DNA of 64,000 nucleotides from Cystobasidiopsis lactophilus (lineage: Eukaryota > Basidiomycota > Agaricostilbomycetes > Agaricostilbales > Chionosphaeraceae), in contig BCIO01000001.1 of NCBI GenBank assembly GCA_001599975.1, forward strand, positions 5,019,631 through 5,083,630. The letters run 5' to 3'. Each line of letters starts with the position of its first letter. Positions within the stretch are counted from its first letter, which is position 1. Under the pieces are notes generated by a model that made no database searches, was not told where the DNA came from, and saw only the letters and a program-made list of their open reading frames with translations. This document shows, piece after piece, positions 42,562-53,239 of the stretch. The translations under genes and the position numbers were made by a program.

Positions 42562-44632
42562 CTAGTAAGGATGCTTGGAGGGTCCGGGGACCGCCTTGAT
42601 CTCCGAGTCGTCGTCGTCGCGAACCACAGCCTTGCCTTTGCCGACAGGTTGGCTCTGCGTGCGAACCATTTCGGGAGCGATATATCCACGGTCGTCATCG
42701 GGAGATGAGGGGTTCAGGTCCTGCATTTCCATTGGAGCAGTGCCAGCGCCGGAGTTGCCAGGGCGGTGGGAGTCATCGGGAGACAAGGGGTTCAGGTCCT
42801 GCATTTCCATTGGAGCAGTGCCAGCGCCGGAGTTGCCAGGGCGGTGGGAGTCATGGGGAACCGAGGGAGCAAGGCCAGCGCCGGAGTTGCCAGGGCGGTG
42901 GGAGTCATCGGGAAACGAGACGATGACATGGCGAGGCCGGGCTTCAGAAGTGCGTCGAGTGCCATCGCCAGTCTGGGTGACAGGGGTAGCCATAGTGGCG
43001 GGCCTGGCGGGCCTGCGGCTGGTGACGAGGAGGCCGCCCACATTGGTCGTGGTAGGCTGATTGGCAGCGCTGGGGTTGGCATTGACCAAGGAGCCCCAGG
43101 TGACGGCGGAGTTGCCTATGGCCTTGCTTTCCAAACCGCGCCACTGAGCTAGAAGTTCGAAAGCGGTAGCGTTGGCGTCGTCAACCTGAGTATAGACGGC
43201 GTAAGAGGCCTTCGTGGAGCTATCAACACAAGTATGATGAGGCTCACGTTGGTGAATCCACACTCGAGCATGCCGGCGAGGTTTTTGATGTCGCGCTGGA
43301 AAGTCTTGATCTCTTGGTAGAGCTTTGAAGTGCGCGAAGCTGTAGAACGCTCGTCATTCGCCGCTTTCCTTGTCAAAGGTGGGTCATGTTAGCTACCCAA
43401 GCCTGTGCCGCGCATCAACCCGAGGACACCAGCAATCTGTTGAACCTGGGTAGGAGGTGGCCTCTCCTGTGCAGGGTTAAGCAGAACTCACGGCAGTCGA
43501 GGCGATGCCAAGGCCCAGCACGCTGTTGCCATTCGAGGTCATGACCGAGAGGGCGATGCCGACGGCCAAAGAAGCAAGAATGAGCATCACTTCCATGACT
43601 GAGATGCACTATTATCGAGCCCCGTTGCCATGAGTCCTCGAATCGTTCACACTAATAAAGAGGCGCAATTCATGGACACACCGTGGCTATGCGTTCCATT
43701 TTGTGGGCTTGCTTGATAGACGAGGAGTAGGGCTCCCACAAGAGCCTGAGGCAATTGTGCTCGCTGTTTGGGAGGCGGTTCTTCATGGATGTTTCGTCGT
43801 CACCTCTGCGGAAAAAGAACCTCTGGGAGGCCTGGGCCTGAGGGGCGCCACCGCCGCCAGCGCCGTGGTTGTTGACGGGGCCGCGGTTGCCGTGGTTGTT
43901 CTGGCCAGCGTTGTTGTTGACGGAGCCGCGGGTGCCGTGGTTGTTCTGGCCTCCGTGGTTCTGGCCGGCGTGGTTGTTCTGGCCAGCGTGGTTGTACTGG
44001 CCGGCGGCGTGGTTGTTCTGGCCGGCATGGTTATTCTGGCCGGCGTAGAGGGAGTCTTCCTCGGTGGAGTGGTGCTCGCCGTTGGGGTCGATGGTGTTGG
44101 GGTCGCCGCTGCCCTGGAGAGTTCTGTGGGTAACCTGCGTGTCGGTTTGGACGTGGATCTGCTCCGCAAGGTGGTCTCTGTTGGGCGAAACAGGCGCGGC
44201 AGCGAAGTCGCGGGCGGGTACACCTTTGACGGGACTTCTCATGCCACGAACGTGGACGGCGACGGGCTGGGCCACGGGAGGAGACTGCGGCTTGGCGTTG
44301 CGGTTGTGCCTCCCAAAGTTGAAGAGGCCTTTGGAGGGCTGCCGATTGGACTGCGGCACATCCGTGTTCTTGGGGGTGGGCTTGGGCAACGGGGGCTCAT
44401 CGTCCCTGCGATTGGCCGCGAGAGCAGCGCGCTGGGCCGCCTGCAGCTTGGCCGCGTCCGCAGCAGCGGGACTTTCATCGTTCAAGTCCGGGATGGAGGC
44501 GATGGAGGGAGGCACGGTGTTTCTGTGCTCGCCTTCGAGGTATTCGCTTGAGCCGTCCTCAACTCGGTCCTTGGGCTTGGACCTGTCTGGTATGACAAAG
44601 GGAGGCGTTTCTTCGGGCAGGTTCATCGACAT
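42562..44632 (-). CDS. SLATT-like 2TM protein with internal repeat tracts
   Basis: Five exons on the minus strand: 44632..43678, 43598..43492, 43436..43397, 43339..43248, 43185..42562 (605 aa); the first intron junction is the least certain. Residues about 200-270 are a degenerate AGQNNH repeat (Asn/Gln/His/Gly). Next comes LRLLWEPYSSSIKQAHKMERIATV, two membrane helices (MEVMLILASLAVGIALSVMT and VLGLGIASTAIAGVLGLMRG), and a coiled helix (SKLYQEIKTFQRDIKNL). That order and the sequence around the second helix resemble the fungal SLATT 2TM domain, known from bacterial conflict systems as a suspected membrane effector. The C-terminus has two full 26-residue repeats and one partial copy of DSHRPGNSGAGTAPMEMQ. 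No linked nucleotide cyclase or SLOG gene is seen. Family call is moderate. Confidence 0.6.
42711..42910. repeat. 78-bp coding minisatellite
   Basis: Two nearly perfect 78-bp units (period measured from 42713 to 42791) and a third partial one within the last exon of the SLATT-like gene. Each unit codes 26 residues, so copy-number change keeps the frame. Confidence 0.85.
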
Positions 44633-45592
44633 GCGAGGCAGCAACTCCGGCGAACGAGCGATGCGGCTGTCGGTGAGAGAGCGAGCGCTGAGGTGGTCTA
44701 GGGAGAAGCTAGGGCGCGCTTGAATGAGCGTGAGTCGGTAAAGAAGGTACTGGGATAGCAAGGAGCGTCGTTCAGACAACTTTGGACAGCTTGTTGGCAG
44801 TTTGGGAGCAAGCTCGGTGACCGCGTCCAAATGGCGCAAACTCGAACGCCACCAGTTTTGGGCGCCATGGATCTCAGATCAAAGCATTAGAGCTGACTTA
44901 TAGCTCCCGTTTGGTACCAGGATGAGACCTCGACCGTCAAAACTGGCCGAGCAATGTGTCGTGAAGAGGCATTTCCAAGCTTGCTCTTTGTGCGGCCACA
45001 GGCGCTCCCAGGGCTGCGAAGAGTTCACGACAGACTCAGATTTGCGTTCAGGCTGCAAAGTGGAGCTACGGTCAAAGGCCCATACTCGATGCGCTAGGGC
45101 AAGAAGCTGTATTCCTTTCAATTGCCCTGCCCTGCTCCGCCGACTCCCTCCTCTTCACCTTGCCAACTCGACAGCGTGAAATAGATGTCTGTTGAGATTA
45201 AGTGCGGCACCGTTCGTGGGATTCGACTGGTCTGCCCGGTTCATTGTCAAACAGAGATTCCTTTCAGCAAGGCATCTTCATCTGGCATCACTTCCCTCTA
45301 AGGTGCGCTCGTATTTTGACTGACTTTCTTTGCGCTGCATGATGTCGCTCTCTAGAAGGGTCTTTACCACCTGGTGGGCATGAAGCAACCAAAAGGCGTC
45401 GAATTCGCCCGCGCTCACGGCTCTCCAATTTGCGGGTTGTGGCAAAACGAAAGCAGTGAACCGACATCATCTGCAGCAGAGACCAAAAAATACCAAGAGC
45501 AGAGGAGGCGTCAAATATGTGAGAACGGTTATCAGGCAAATGAGTCGACATAGTGATGCAGTAGAATGGGAGACAATAACGGAAGGACCCGA
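44633..45592. other. intergenic region, no gene found
   Basis: About 960 bp between the SLATT-like gene start and the end of secreted protein S1. The SLATT-like frame stays open upstream to about 44839 but begins at a TTG, so this is taken as leader. A plus-strand Cys-containing frame at 44922..45179 has no signal peptide or known motif and is not called. Confidence 0.45.
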
Positions 45593-46330
45593 TCAGTATT
45601 TCGAGGCACATGGCCTGCACACAAGCTTGGCCAAGCCCGAGTCGTAAGTGACCACGAATCCCTTTTCGCAGCCATCGGCTTGCAAGCTGGATCCAGTGAG
45701 AAAGATCATCTGAAATTGCTGCATGTCATCGCAACTGTAGCAACACCATTCGAACGCTCAGCCACTGAAACGTAAAGAAAGACAAAGACGAATAGATTCG
45801 TGATATTGTTCCAAAGCTGCAGAGTATTGGCGCTGGCGTCGTCGAATTTGACGTCCGACTTGACTTTTCCGTTGATAAGAGGATAGATCTGGCCCTTCTC
45901 CATATCGGCTGTCATGTATCGGCCGCTATACATGTTGCGAAAAAGGGCGCCATTGGGCTTTGAAATGACTGCGAGACAAGTGAGAGTCAGACGAATAGGG
46001 CTGCGCCTACAGAGATGCTCACCACACCACATTCCTTGGAGATGTTGCTTGTCATTGGTCGGATCAGTGAACGTGAGTTGTTCTCCAGCTTTATCGGTGG
46101 CGTCGAGGAGGCACCCGTGCCCGGTGCAGTAGTACCACTCAAAGCCGCCCTGGTCGCCGCATGATGGGGCGTCTCGATGGACAAGACCGCCTTTGCGTTA
46201 CATCATGTCAGTGCCTGTTCTTTTGCTTATGAAGAGCTGTCATACTTTCAAGGTTCGTTGAACCTCCCGCACGGGGAAGGGCGACGGCGCTCGCGACGGC
46301 AGGAATCAAGATAGCAACAACGAATCGCAT
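45593..46330 (-). CDS. secreted Cys-containing protein S1 (orphan, tandem with S2)
   Basis: Four exons on the minus strand: 46330..46246, 46190..46023, 45968..45790, 45718..45593 (185 aa); introns 55, 54 and 71 nt. N-terminal signal peptide MRFVVAILIPAVASAVA. Mature part: an early Cys pair (C-G-D...YYCTGHGCLLD), then GALFRNM...YMTAD, LQLWN, LTGS and a closing C-R-P-C. These features recur in the same order in S2 (46531..47252), with N-terminal signal peptides that begin identically (MRFV). Probably a small secreted or cell-wall protein with one or two disulfides. Not recognised as any known enzyme, lectin or effector family. Confidence 0.68.
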
Positions 46331-46530
46331 TGGGAAGGAGTGGTTGTTGGGAAGGAAAGGGCGTGTTTGGGCTTGGAGCCCGACAGCAAACGAGGAAGAA
46401 CAAAGGGCTTCAGTGGAGCCATCCCATTCCCTCTGAGCATTCTTTCTCTTGGAATCGCCACTGCGCGCACAGAACATCCAAGCTACCACAATACATGTTG
46501 TGGTCCAAGGCGAGGGCAAAAACAAGACAT

Positions 46531-47252
46531 TCAAACGCAAGGCTCGCACGTAAGGACGGCCAGACTACGTTGGTATGCGACCACTAGACCCGCCGCGTTG
46601 CAAACAGAGTCTCTCCCTCCGGATCCAGTGAGGAGGATCATTTGCAGGCCCGTGAGCCCCGAACACCTTTGCACAAGAGTCAGTCTAAAGTTGTCACAAG
46701 CTTTGGATAGGTTAAGAGATTCACGGGTTGGAGATGACGTTCCACAGCTGCAGGCCAGACGGGTCGTCACGTCGCTCGTCGGATATGATCCTGCTGCCAT
46801 TGATGCCGGAGGTGTGACCGGTGTCAACGTCGGCTGTCATGAAGTTTCGAGTGACCATGTTCCGATGCAGAGCGCCTCCCGGAAGCGGAATGACTTCGGC
46901 GTCGCCCTTAGTATCGGGCTCTCGCGGAAGACTAGGCAACCCACTGCACCACCATTCTGAACCATCATCATAGCTCTTCGAGAATCGCAGCTGGACTCCC
47001 GGTGTAACGCTGTCATCGACCAGGCAGCCAACTGCGTCGGTGCAATAGGCCCATTGGAAAGCGCCCTTCTCGGTGCATCCATCATCTCGAGGGACAAGGA
47101 GGCCTTTCCAAAACCTTTCTGTCAGTATAAAAGACCCGTTGCGATGAAGGGAACAGCCTACCGTTTCGGTCCAGACGCGGGAAGCCGACGCCTGATGGGC
47201 TCAGAGCAAAGACCACGGAAACAGCAAGGAGAATCGAACAGACGAATCGCAT
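46531..47252 (-). CDS. secreted Cys-containing protein S2 (orphan, tandem with S1)
   Basis: Three exons on the minus strand: 47252..47162, 47103..46725, 46666..46531 (201 aa); introns 58 nt each. Signal peptide MRFVCSILLAVSVVFAL; mature protein with DDGCTEKGAFQWAYCTDAVGCLVDD, GALHRNM...FMTAD, LQLWNVISN, MILLTGS and the C-terminal TCEPC. Compared with S1, the first and last introns are kept, while one intron in the middle is missing (S2 exon 2 spans S1 exons 2 and 3). The spacing of Cys residues is preserved. Function unknown; the pair sits beside the SLATT-like gene but nothing ties them together beyond position. Confidence 0.68.
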
Positions 47253-47841
47253 TTGGGCAGTCGTGGTTCAGAGAGGAGGGATCGCGAAGAGGTACTGACG
47301 TCTCTTTGACATCCGTACGGAAGCACAAGAACAAAAGGAAGATCCGGTCTGAGGACGAAGGCGGGCCTAGGGACCAGGCAAAGACTCAGAGCCTGGTCCC
47401 CTAGATGCACACACAATCCTAAGTATCCAGTCATAGACACAACATGAAGATGAAGGCCTGCAGCTGAGTCCGAGTGGGCAAGCAAAATCATGCAGGCCAA
47501 GTTCTCCGTTCAGACTCGAGGGCAAGTCGGGCCAGGCTGCTCAAGCAGCATTGTCATAAGGGCAGTAACAGCATGTTGTGCTGTCAACGGACCGAGCAGC
47601 TTCTGGGGAAAGACATCGAGTTCGCGGACGAACAAGCGATTCGAATCGAGCGCAGTTGAAGTGGCGAACTCGGCTTGGTGGCGCGCTACAGGTGGGTCAA
47701 GGGGGTTAACAACGAAGACATGGCAGAATGATGAGTATGAGGAGATTGCACAAGACAAAGCCTTTACAATAAAACAGCCCGCACAGAGGCAACAAGCAGG
47801 AAAAGAAAGTGGAAGGTGAGAGAGAAGTGTCCGTGGTTGTT
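47253..47841. other. intergenic region upstream of S2
   Basis: About 590 bp: promoter of S2 and 3' end of the PalI-like gene, both minus strand. No other gene recognised. Confidence 0.45.
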
Positions 47842-49837
47842 CTACTGGTACCCCGAGTTGTTCCGCATCCCTCTTGGTCCCACAGGCCGGATGGACTGGG
47901 TTCTTGACCGCCCAGGCGTCTCAACCTCTTGGTCTTGGGAGTAGGCGTTCCAAGAGCCGTCGTTTTGGGATTGGTGGAGTTCCTCTTGCTGCGAATAGTA
48001 GTGCGACTGGGGGTCATAGTCGTAGTACTGCTGCTGCTGGGAGTGGGAGTCTGGCTCGTCGGTGTGGTAGGTGGGCGGACCGCGAGAGGGAGCGTTGTAG
48101 GCGTAGTTATTGAGGTCGGTGGCGGAGTTGCGCTCTTGCTGATGCTGGCCGTCATATTCCGAGTAGAAAGAGACGATGGAGGGCTGGCGATCGTCGCGAG
48201 CGGTATGGAAGGAGTCCATGCCGGTCGAGTAGCCGGTGGTGAAGCTGGACTGGTTGTTCAACCCGGGCGGACTGAGGAGGCTGCCGCCGAGCTGGTCTCT
48301 TTGTGGCGCGTTGAAAGGAACCGCTGAGGGTCGAGGACCAGCTTGCAGCGAGTTGGGCCGCCCCGAGTCACCAGGCTGGCTGATGGAGGGCACATTTTGA
48401 GCGTAGGCCGCCGACGAGTAGGCGTTTTGTGGGATTTGAGTAGTCGAGTTCGCATTCGAGTAAGGATCAGAAGTGGGCGGGTACATCGAGGTGAAGGGTT
48501 CCTGTGCAATTGAGGCCACAACTTTAGACCGATGCACATCTGACTGGAAAGAACGCAAACGTACGGTATTGCCTGTGCCTTGAGAGCCAGAGCGGATGGG
48601 AGGAGGGATGGTGCCGCTCATGCGACTTTGGCGAGCGCCCATGGGTGTTGACTCGTTGCCGGCCGCGCCTTCCGGATAGCGCCTGCCATAGCCCACTCCC
48701 ACCCCGTCCAACGCCGTCTTGTCATAACCCGTGGTGGAGGTAGTGCCATTTTGGTAGTGCTGGGCGGCGCCATACGGCTGCTCGCCAAACTCGGACGCCT
48801 CGCCGTTCTCGTACTGGCGCAGCGGCACCGTCTCGTGAGCGTGCTCGACAAAGTATGGCAGGCCAGTCTCGACGGAGGAGCCGTTCATGCTGCGCCTTTG
48901 ATCGGCCTGCAGCCTGGCGGACTCGCGGGCATTCTTGGCGTAGGCCTCGTCAACGGAGGGCCTGAGCGCCTCCGAGGCGAATCGCTCGGCCTTCTTTCGC
49001 CTGGCGTAGCGGCGGCCAATGTTAAAAGCGATGCCGCAGAGGAAGAACAGGATCCAGCCGGCCAGCGTCAGCCAGATGGCGGAGCCGTAGGCGGCGTCCG
49101 CGTTGATGGTGACGCCATCCGTGTTTGAGGCCGCGCTGTTGAGCCGGTTCTTGGCAATGGTGAAAGCGACCATGTCGAAGATGAATGCTAGCAGGGCGAA
49201 GAAGGTGGCGAACGAGGCGAACCAGGTGGCCATGATGGACCAGCAGTGGGCCAGGTTGGACGAGTGGGCTACCAAGCCGCAGATCATGGCCAGCAACCCG
49301 AACCCGGCGGCTGTTGCGCCATTGTCTAGCATCAGGAGGCTGTTTGTATCAACCAAGCAGGTCAAACGGCGAACCTATTGGGTGCAGGATGAGGACATAG
49401 CTGGCAAAGGTAGATCGTCAGTCGTGTTCACCGCCACTCATTCAGTGGCAATAAGACTCACGTCAACCAGTGGATCAGCGAGTTGGGAATGTTGGTGAAG
49501 GACAGGACGACAGTCAAGGCAGGGATGTCGGCTGTGGGCAATCACACGAGCAGGTACGATTTGAGCCAAGCCATCCTGCAAATTTATGCCGGCCACCCGA
49601 AAACGCACTGAGCGAGTAGCCCAGCTTGACTGGGGTGCAAGTGTCATCGACGCAGAAGCCAAAGGTGCCCATCTTCAGCTGGCCAGACTGGCTGATCGTG
49701 CCGCCCGAACCGGACACATTGGCTCGCAGAAAGTACAAGCTCTTGACGATGGGAGCATCGATAGTAGCCAACAGCAGTAGCGCAAACCCGGAGGTTGCGA
49801 AGACTGTCCCAAGCGTGGCGGCCTTCAGGAGCGGCAT
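47842..49837 (-). CDS. PalI/Rim9-type (SUR7-like) membrane protein
   Basis: Five exons on the minus strand: 49837..49609, 49531..49462, 49400..49375 (26 nt), 49310..48565, 48501..47842 (576 aa); the last intron (63 nt) is in frame and could be retained. N-terminal helix, an extracellular loop with the family pattern G-x-F-G-x-C (GTFGFCVDDTCTPVKLGYS), then three helices: AAGFGLLAMICG, WFASFATFFALLAFIFDMVA and WLTLAGWILFFLCGIAFNI. A basic RRYARRKK stop and a cytosolic tail of about 350 residues rich in Ser, Gln, Tyr and Pro follow. PalI/Rim9 proteins are sensors of ambient pH or eisosome-linked. The very long tail matches basidiomycete PalI-domain proteins. Confidence 0.8.
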
Positions 49838-50713
49838 CGGTTACTGAGGCATTGCGAGTGAGTTGGCTGGAGCGGGAAGAGGGGCGCTGAAAAGAGACGG
49901 CCGCCGCGGCCAAGCCGGCTGGAATAACGACTTGTTCGCCTCTTGCGCTCGCGCTACCAGGCTTTGCAGTCGCCTAGAGCTCGTCCTGGAGCTCGTTGAC
50001 TGAACGAAGGCGCCGCTGCTGTGCCTGAGCGATTTCGCCCCTGCTGCCCCTGACTGTTTTGTGTCAATGCGCTGATGACTGGAGCCCGGGTTGCTGGTTA
50101 TACCCTTGATATGTGCTGTCCTGCGAGTTGCACGATGATGACAAGACGATTTGACCGCCGCTCGGCGCGAAATACTGTATAGACTCTTTTGGAGCCGACA
50201 TGCCAATCCGCGCTCGCCACCGGTAGTGAACCGGAATCGCTCACCAGCTGACTGATTTTCCTCCGACTATCATGGCTAAATCTATACAGCGCTGCGCTTC
50301 GGAGTGGACATAATTGGCAAAGATTCTGTAATAAGGCTTCTTTAAGCCCGAGGACCACTCTCGACGCGGTTTCAGCCCTGCTGTTGCTCTAGACATCTCA
50401 GAATGGCTATGGAGGCTCTCTGGCTTTCGTATTTGCTGCTAAAATCGCGCTTCAAGCCCAGCGCAGTCTTGAGGGTTTGAGTTTTCTGGTTCATCCCTCC
50501 AGCAATTCCCCAGACGAGTGCAACTGAGTGCTTCTTGCAGGTTCATACACTGGCTTCAAATGCATCTACGCTTTTTCGATAGACCAGACTGGACTTGCGA
50601 CTGCCGCATGCGTGCTTCGAGATTTCACCCCCTCATCGCGCCACCGCTCCGGTCGCCGACAGCGCTAGCGACACGAAGCCTCAGAAACGTCGCCATTCGA
50701 GATAGTTAAAGCC
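49838..50713. other. long intergenic region
   Basis: About 880 bp between the PalI-like gene start and the small mitochondrial-type gene end, both minus strand. Open frames near 49841..50206 lie in the leader or promoter of the PalI-like gene and have no coding signs. No repeat or RNA recognised. Confidence 0.45.
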
Positions 50714-51164
50714 TCACTTTTCACCAGCACGAGTCTTCTCCAGGCCCTCGGCGTGCTTTGCCTTTGCAGACTCGCTCCCACTGGCCGCTTTCCTGGCTCC
50801 GTCCGGCGAAGGGTGGGAGTCTGGCTTGTCGGCTCCTCCAAATTGAGTGGGTCTAATGAGCGCATTGTTTTAGTTCAACGAAGAGAGAAAGCAAAGGGGA
50901 CGGATGAGCCCACTGCGAGTGTCCGTGCGCAGAATTGGCGGCGGACTGCTCCGGAGTTTTATTGAACGTGGTGGAAGCAGCAGTAGCACGCTCTTTGTCT
51001 GGCCGGAATGCAAAGTAGGCAACTAAAGCCACCGCGCTCAATGCCGCCGCCGCTCTGGCCACCGCGACTTGAGATGAGCCTTCCTTGGGCTCTGTGGCGT
51101 ACGCCCGCCTCGCAATTAACGGCCGCGTTTTGAGGAGCTGTGAGCTGCGAGATAGTCTGAACAT
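50714..51164 (-). CDS. small single-pass protein, probably mitochondrial
   Basis: Exons 51164..50914 and 50852..50714 on the minus strand (129 aa); intron 61 nt. The N-terminus MFRLSRSSQLLKTRPLIARRAYATEP has the Arg/Ser pattern and RAYA-type cleavage site of mitochondrial import signals. One hydrophobic helix follows (VARAAAALSAVALVAYFAF), then a hydrophilic tail rich in Ser, Ala, Lys and Glu. Typical of small inner-membrane-associated proteins of basidiomycetes. No family recognised. Confidence 0.6.
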
Positions 51165-51842
51165 GATTGACTTGAGTCGTCGTTCGCGAGAGAGACTTGA
51201 ATCTTGGAGAACATCATCGACCCCGGATGACGCACAGCCTGCTTAACCTCGATGCCTGTCTACCTGCGCGTTTTTGGTGTGGTTTCGTGGCTTATAGTGT
51301 TGTTCGAGGAGGCGAGCTATCTGACTTGGCATAGCGAGCGGAAATACCCAAGTTGCCGAGGTCCAGGAATCTCCAGTCAGGACTGCAGCGGCGGAGCGTC
51401 TCATTGTCCGGTGCCTCCATCGCGTGCATTCACCTTAATACAACACGCTGGTCCTCAGGCTGTGACTGTGAGATGCGCTTTCCGCCCGCGGAGCTCGAAT
51501 TGAGCGGAACTTTGACTGCGTCCTTCGTCTTCGACCTTGAAGCTACACTGTGGTTCAACAGAAACGTTAGTTCTCTACTAATCTGAACTTCAGCAACGAT
51601 TGTCTAGCATAGACAAGTCCTTGATTCAAAAGGTCATTAAGGCGAAGCGGTGGGAAGAGTCTTCCAGCGCGCGAGGACCCCCGGTTTGTTAGGCTTCGAC
51701 TACCAGTCTGGACATCCGTTCGGGCTACTAGCGCAGTCCTGATACTACTCCCCAGTCTTTGAGCGACTTAACGTGCACCTTGTCTCCTCAACATTCGCCG
51801 TCGCCGCCGCGTGCATTCTTTTGACTCCTTCGACCGGCTTCG
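51165..51842. other. intergenic region
   Basis: About 680 bp of divergent promoter between the small mitochondrial-type gene and orphan X3. No further signal seen. Confidence 0.45.
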
Positions 51843-52545
51843 ATGACAGACGCTCCCCAGATTAGGATTCCGACTCCCGTGCTCCAGCCACACCCTGACA
51901 AGCACCTGTTGGCCCTGGAACAGAAAGCCGGCCTGCCACCTGGAACCCTGGGCGAGCTACTGGAAATAACCTTCGACTACGGAGACGGCGGTCTTCACAA
52001 GTGCACCGTCTACGTGCCATTCCCCGCTCAGACTCTCCGCCATAAAGCCGAATGCGTTGAAGCTGGCGCGTTTGCTACCATGTTGGATGCCATTCTTCGC
52101 CACCATGTCAAGAATGGCAGCTTTGTCCTGAGCCACTTCTCCCTGGTTAGTCAACCGACCCCCATTATGTTACTTTGGGATGACTCTGGGTGTTCAGGAG
52201 ACTCTAGTCGACTTTCACAAAGACCAGATTTCAGCGTTCGGAATGGCAAAGATTCGAACCATCATGCTTGACAACAAGCTCGCCGAGACGTGCGATCCAA
52301 GATGCCAATTCATCTTGGATGGCTCACTCGACCCTACGCTCTGCTGGCAAGAACATCAAAAAGGAGACCAAGAGCCCATCAGTCAAGCCTTGCCTACTTC
52401 TCGCATGGGATTTCCCAAAGTCAATTATTCCGAACTCCGCGCGTTCGTGCAAACGTATCACCAGCAGATGCTGAAGACCCGCTTTATGAAGGCTTTTCGA
52501 GATCGAGTTCAAAAGGCGATAGGCAATGGCAATGATCGCGAGTGA
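51843..52545 (+). CDS. orphan protein X3
   Basis: Exons 51843..52145 and 52198..52545 (216 aa); intron 52 nt with GTTAGT and TTCAG. Soluble; N-terminal acidic stretch with FDYGDGGLHKCTVYVPFP, a helix-rich middle, and C-terminal helices with a basic ending (TRFMKAFRDRVQKAIG). Four Cys lie in the second half, two as CDPRC. No signal peptide, membrane helix or known domain. The basic C-terminal helix is loosely similar in style to the end of X4 (RKWAAIRKAIEPQ), but this is not enough to call homology. Confidence 0.5.
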
Positions 52546-53239
52546 ACTCCCAGTGCTCAGCTTATACCCAGTCACTCCTCTTGTATACAAGACAATATTG
52601 AACTATTTTCTGCTTGCTCCTCTTCACTTCCTGCTTGAAGGGCACAGGCCACTGCGCATGTCATGTGCGTTGCGTCCATGCGAGGTGATGGCCGGCCCGG
52701 GCCATTGTGATCTTGTTCGATTGTAAGATCCTGACAACGACATGCGTCCTCAACCTCGAAGATCTGCACTGCACATCATGTGCGAAAGAGGTTTCCTCTG
52801 CCCTGTGCCTGTTCTGGATAGTTTCAGCCGCCAGCCAGCTACAATACTGGCAGACTGCCGCGGAATCAGACTGCGTCAGCTTTAAGTTCATGCCCTTGGC
52901 CCTCAATTCGAAGATGGTTTGCGCGCTGCCCTTCTTGCTGCCTTTCAAATGCTATACCAAGTAATGTTCAGAGCTGCGGACGGCGTCGTCTTGAAGATTC
53001 GGCGAGTCCAACCAAGCCAAGACGCGTCCCAAGTCGATTTGACATCGATCGCCATCGCCAACGCGACCGATCTGCAAGAACGAAAGGCTAGATTCCGATA
53101 GGCCTCTTTTTCCGATGACAGCGACGGCCGAACAACGTCCAAGGCTTCTTCTGAGCTTCTTCTGGGGCGAACCGAGCGCCTTTTCTGGTAGGCTTGGCGC
53201 CTGTGCCTTTCGCTGAATCGGCCCAAGGGGACACCAAAG
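52546..53239. other. intergenic region
   Basis: About 690 bp between X3 and fucosyltransferase-like F1, both plus strand. A minus-strand open frame has no support. The pyrimidine-rich end near 53195..53215 is probably the F1 start region. Confidence 0.45.

Noticed and set aside
44922-45179. Plus-strand Cys-containing frame
   Set aside because: No signal peptide, no splice support and no conserved spacing; probably chance.
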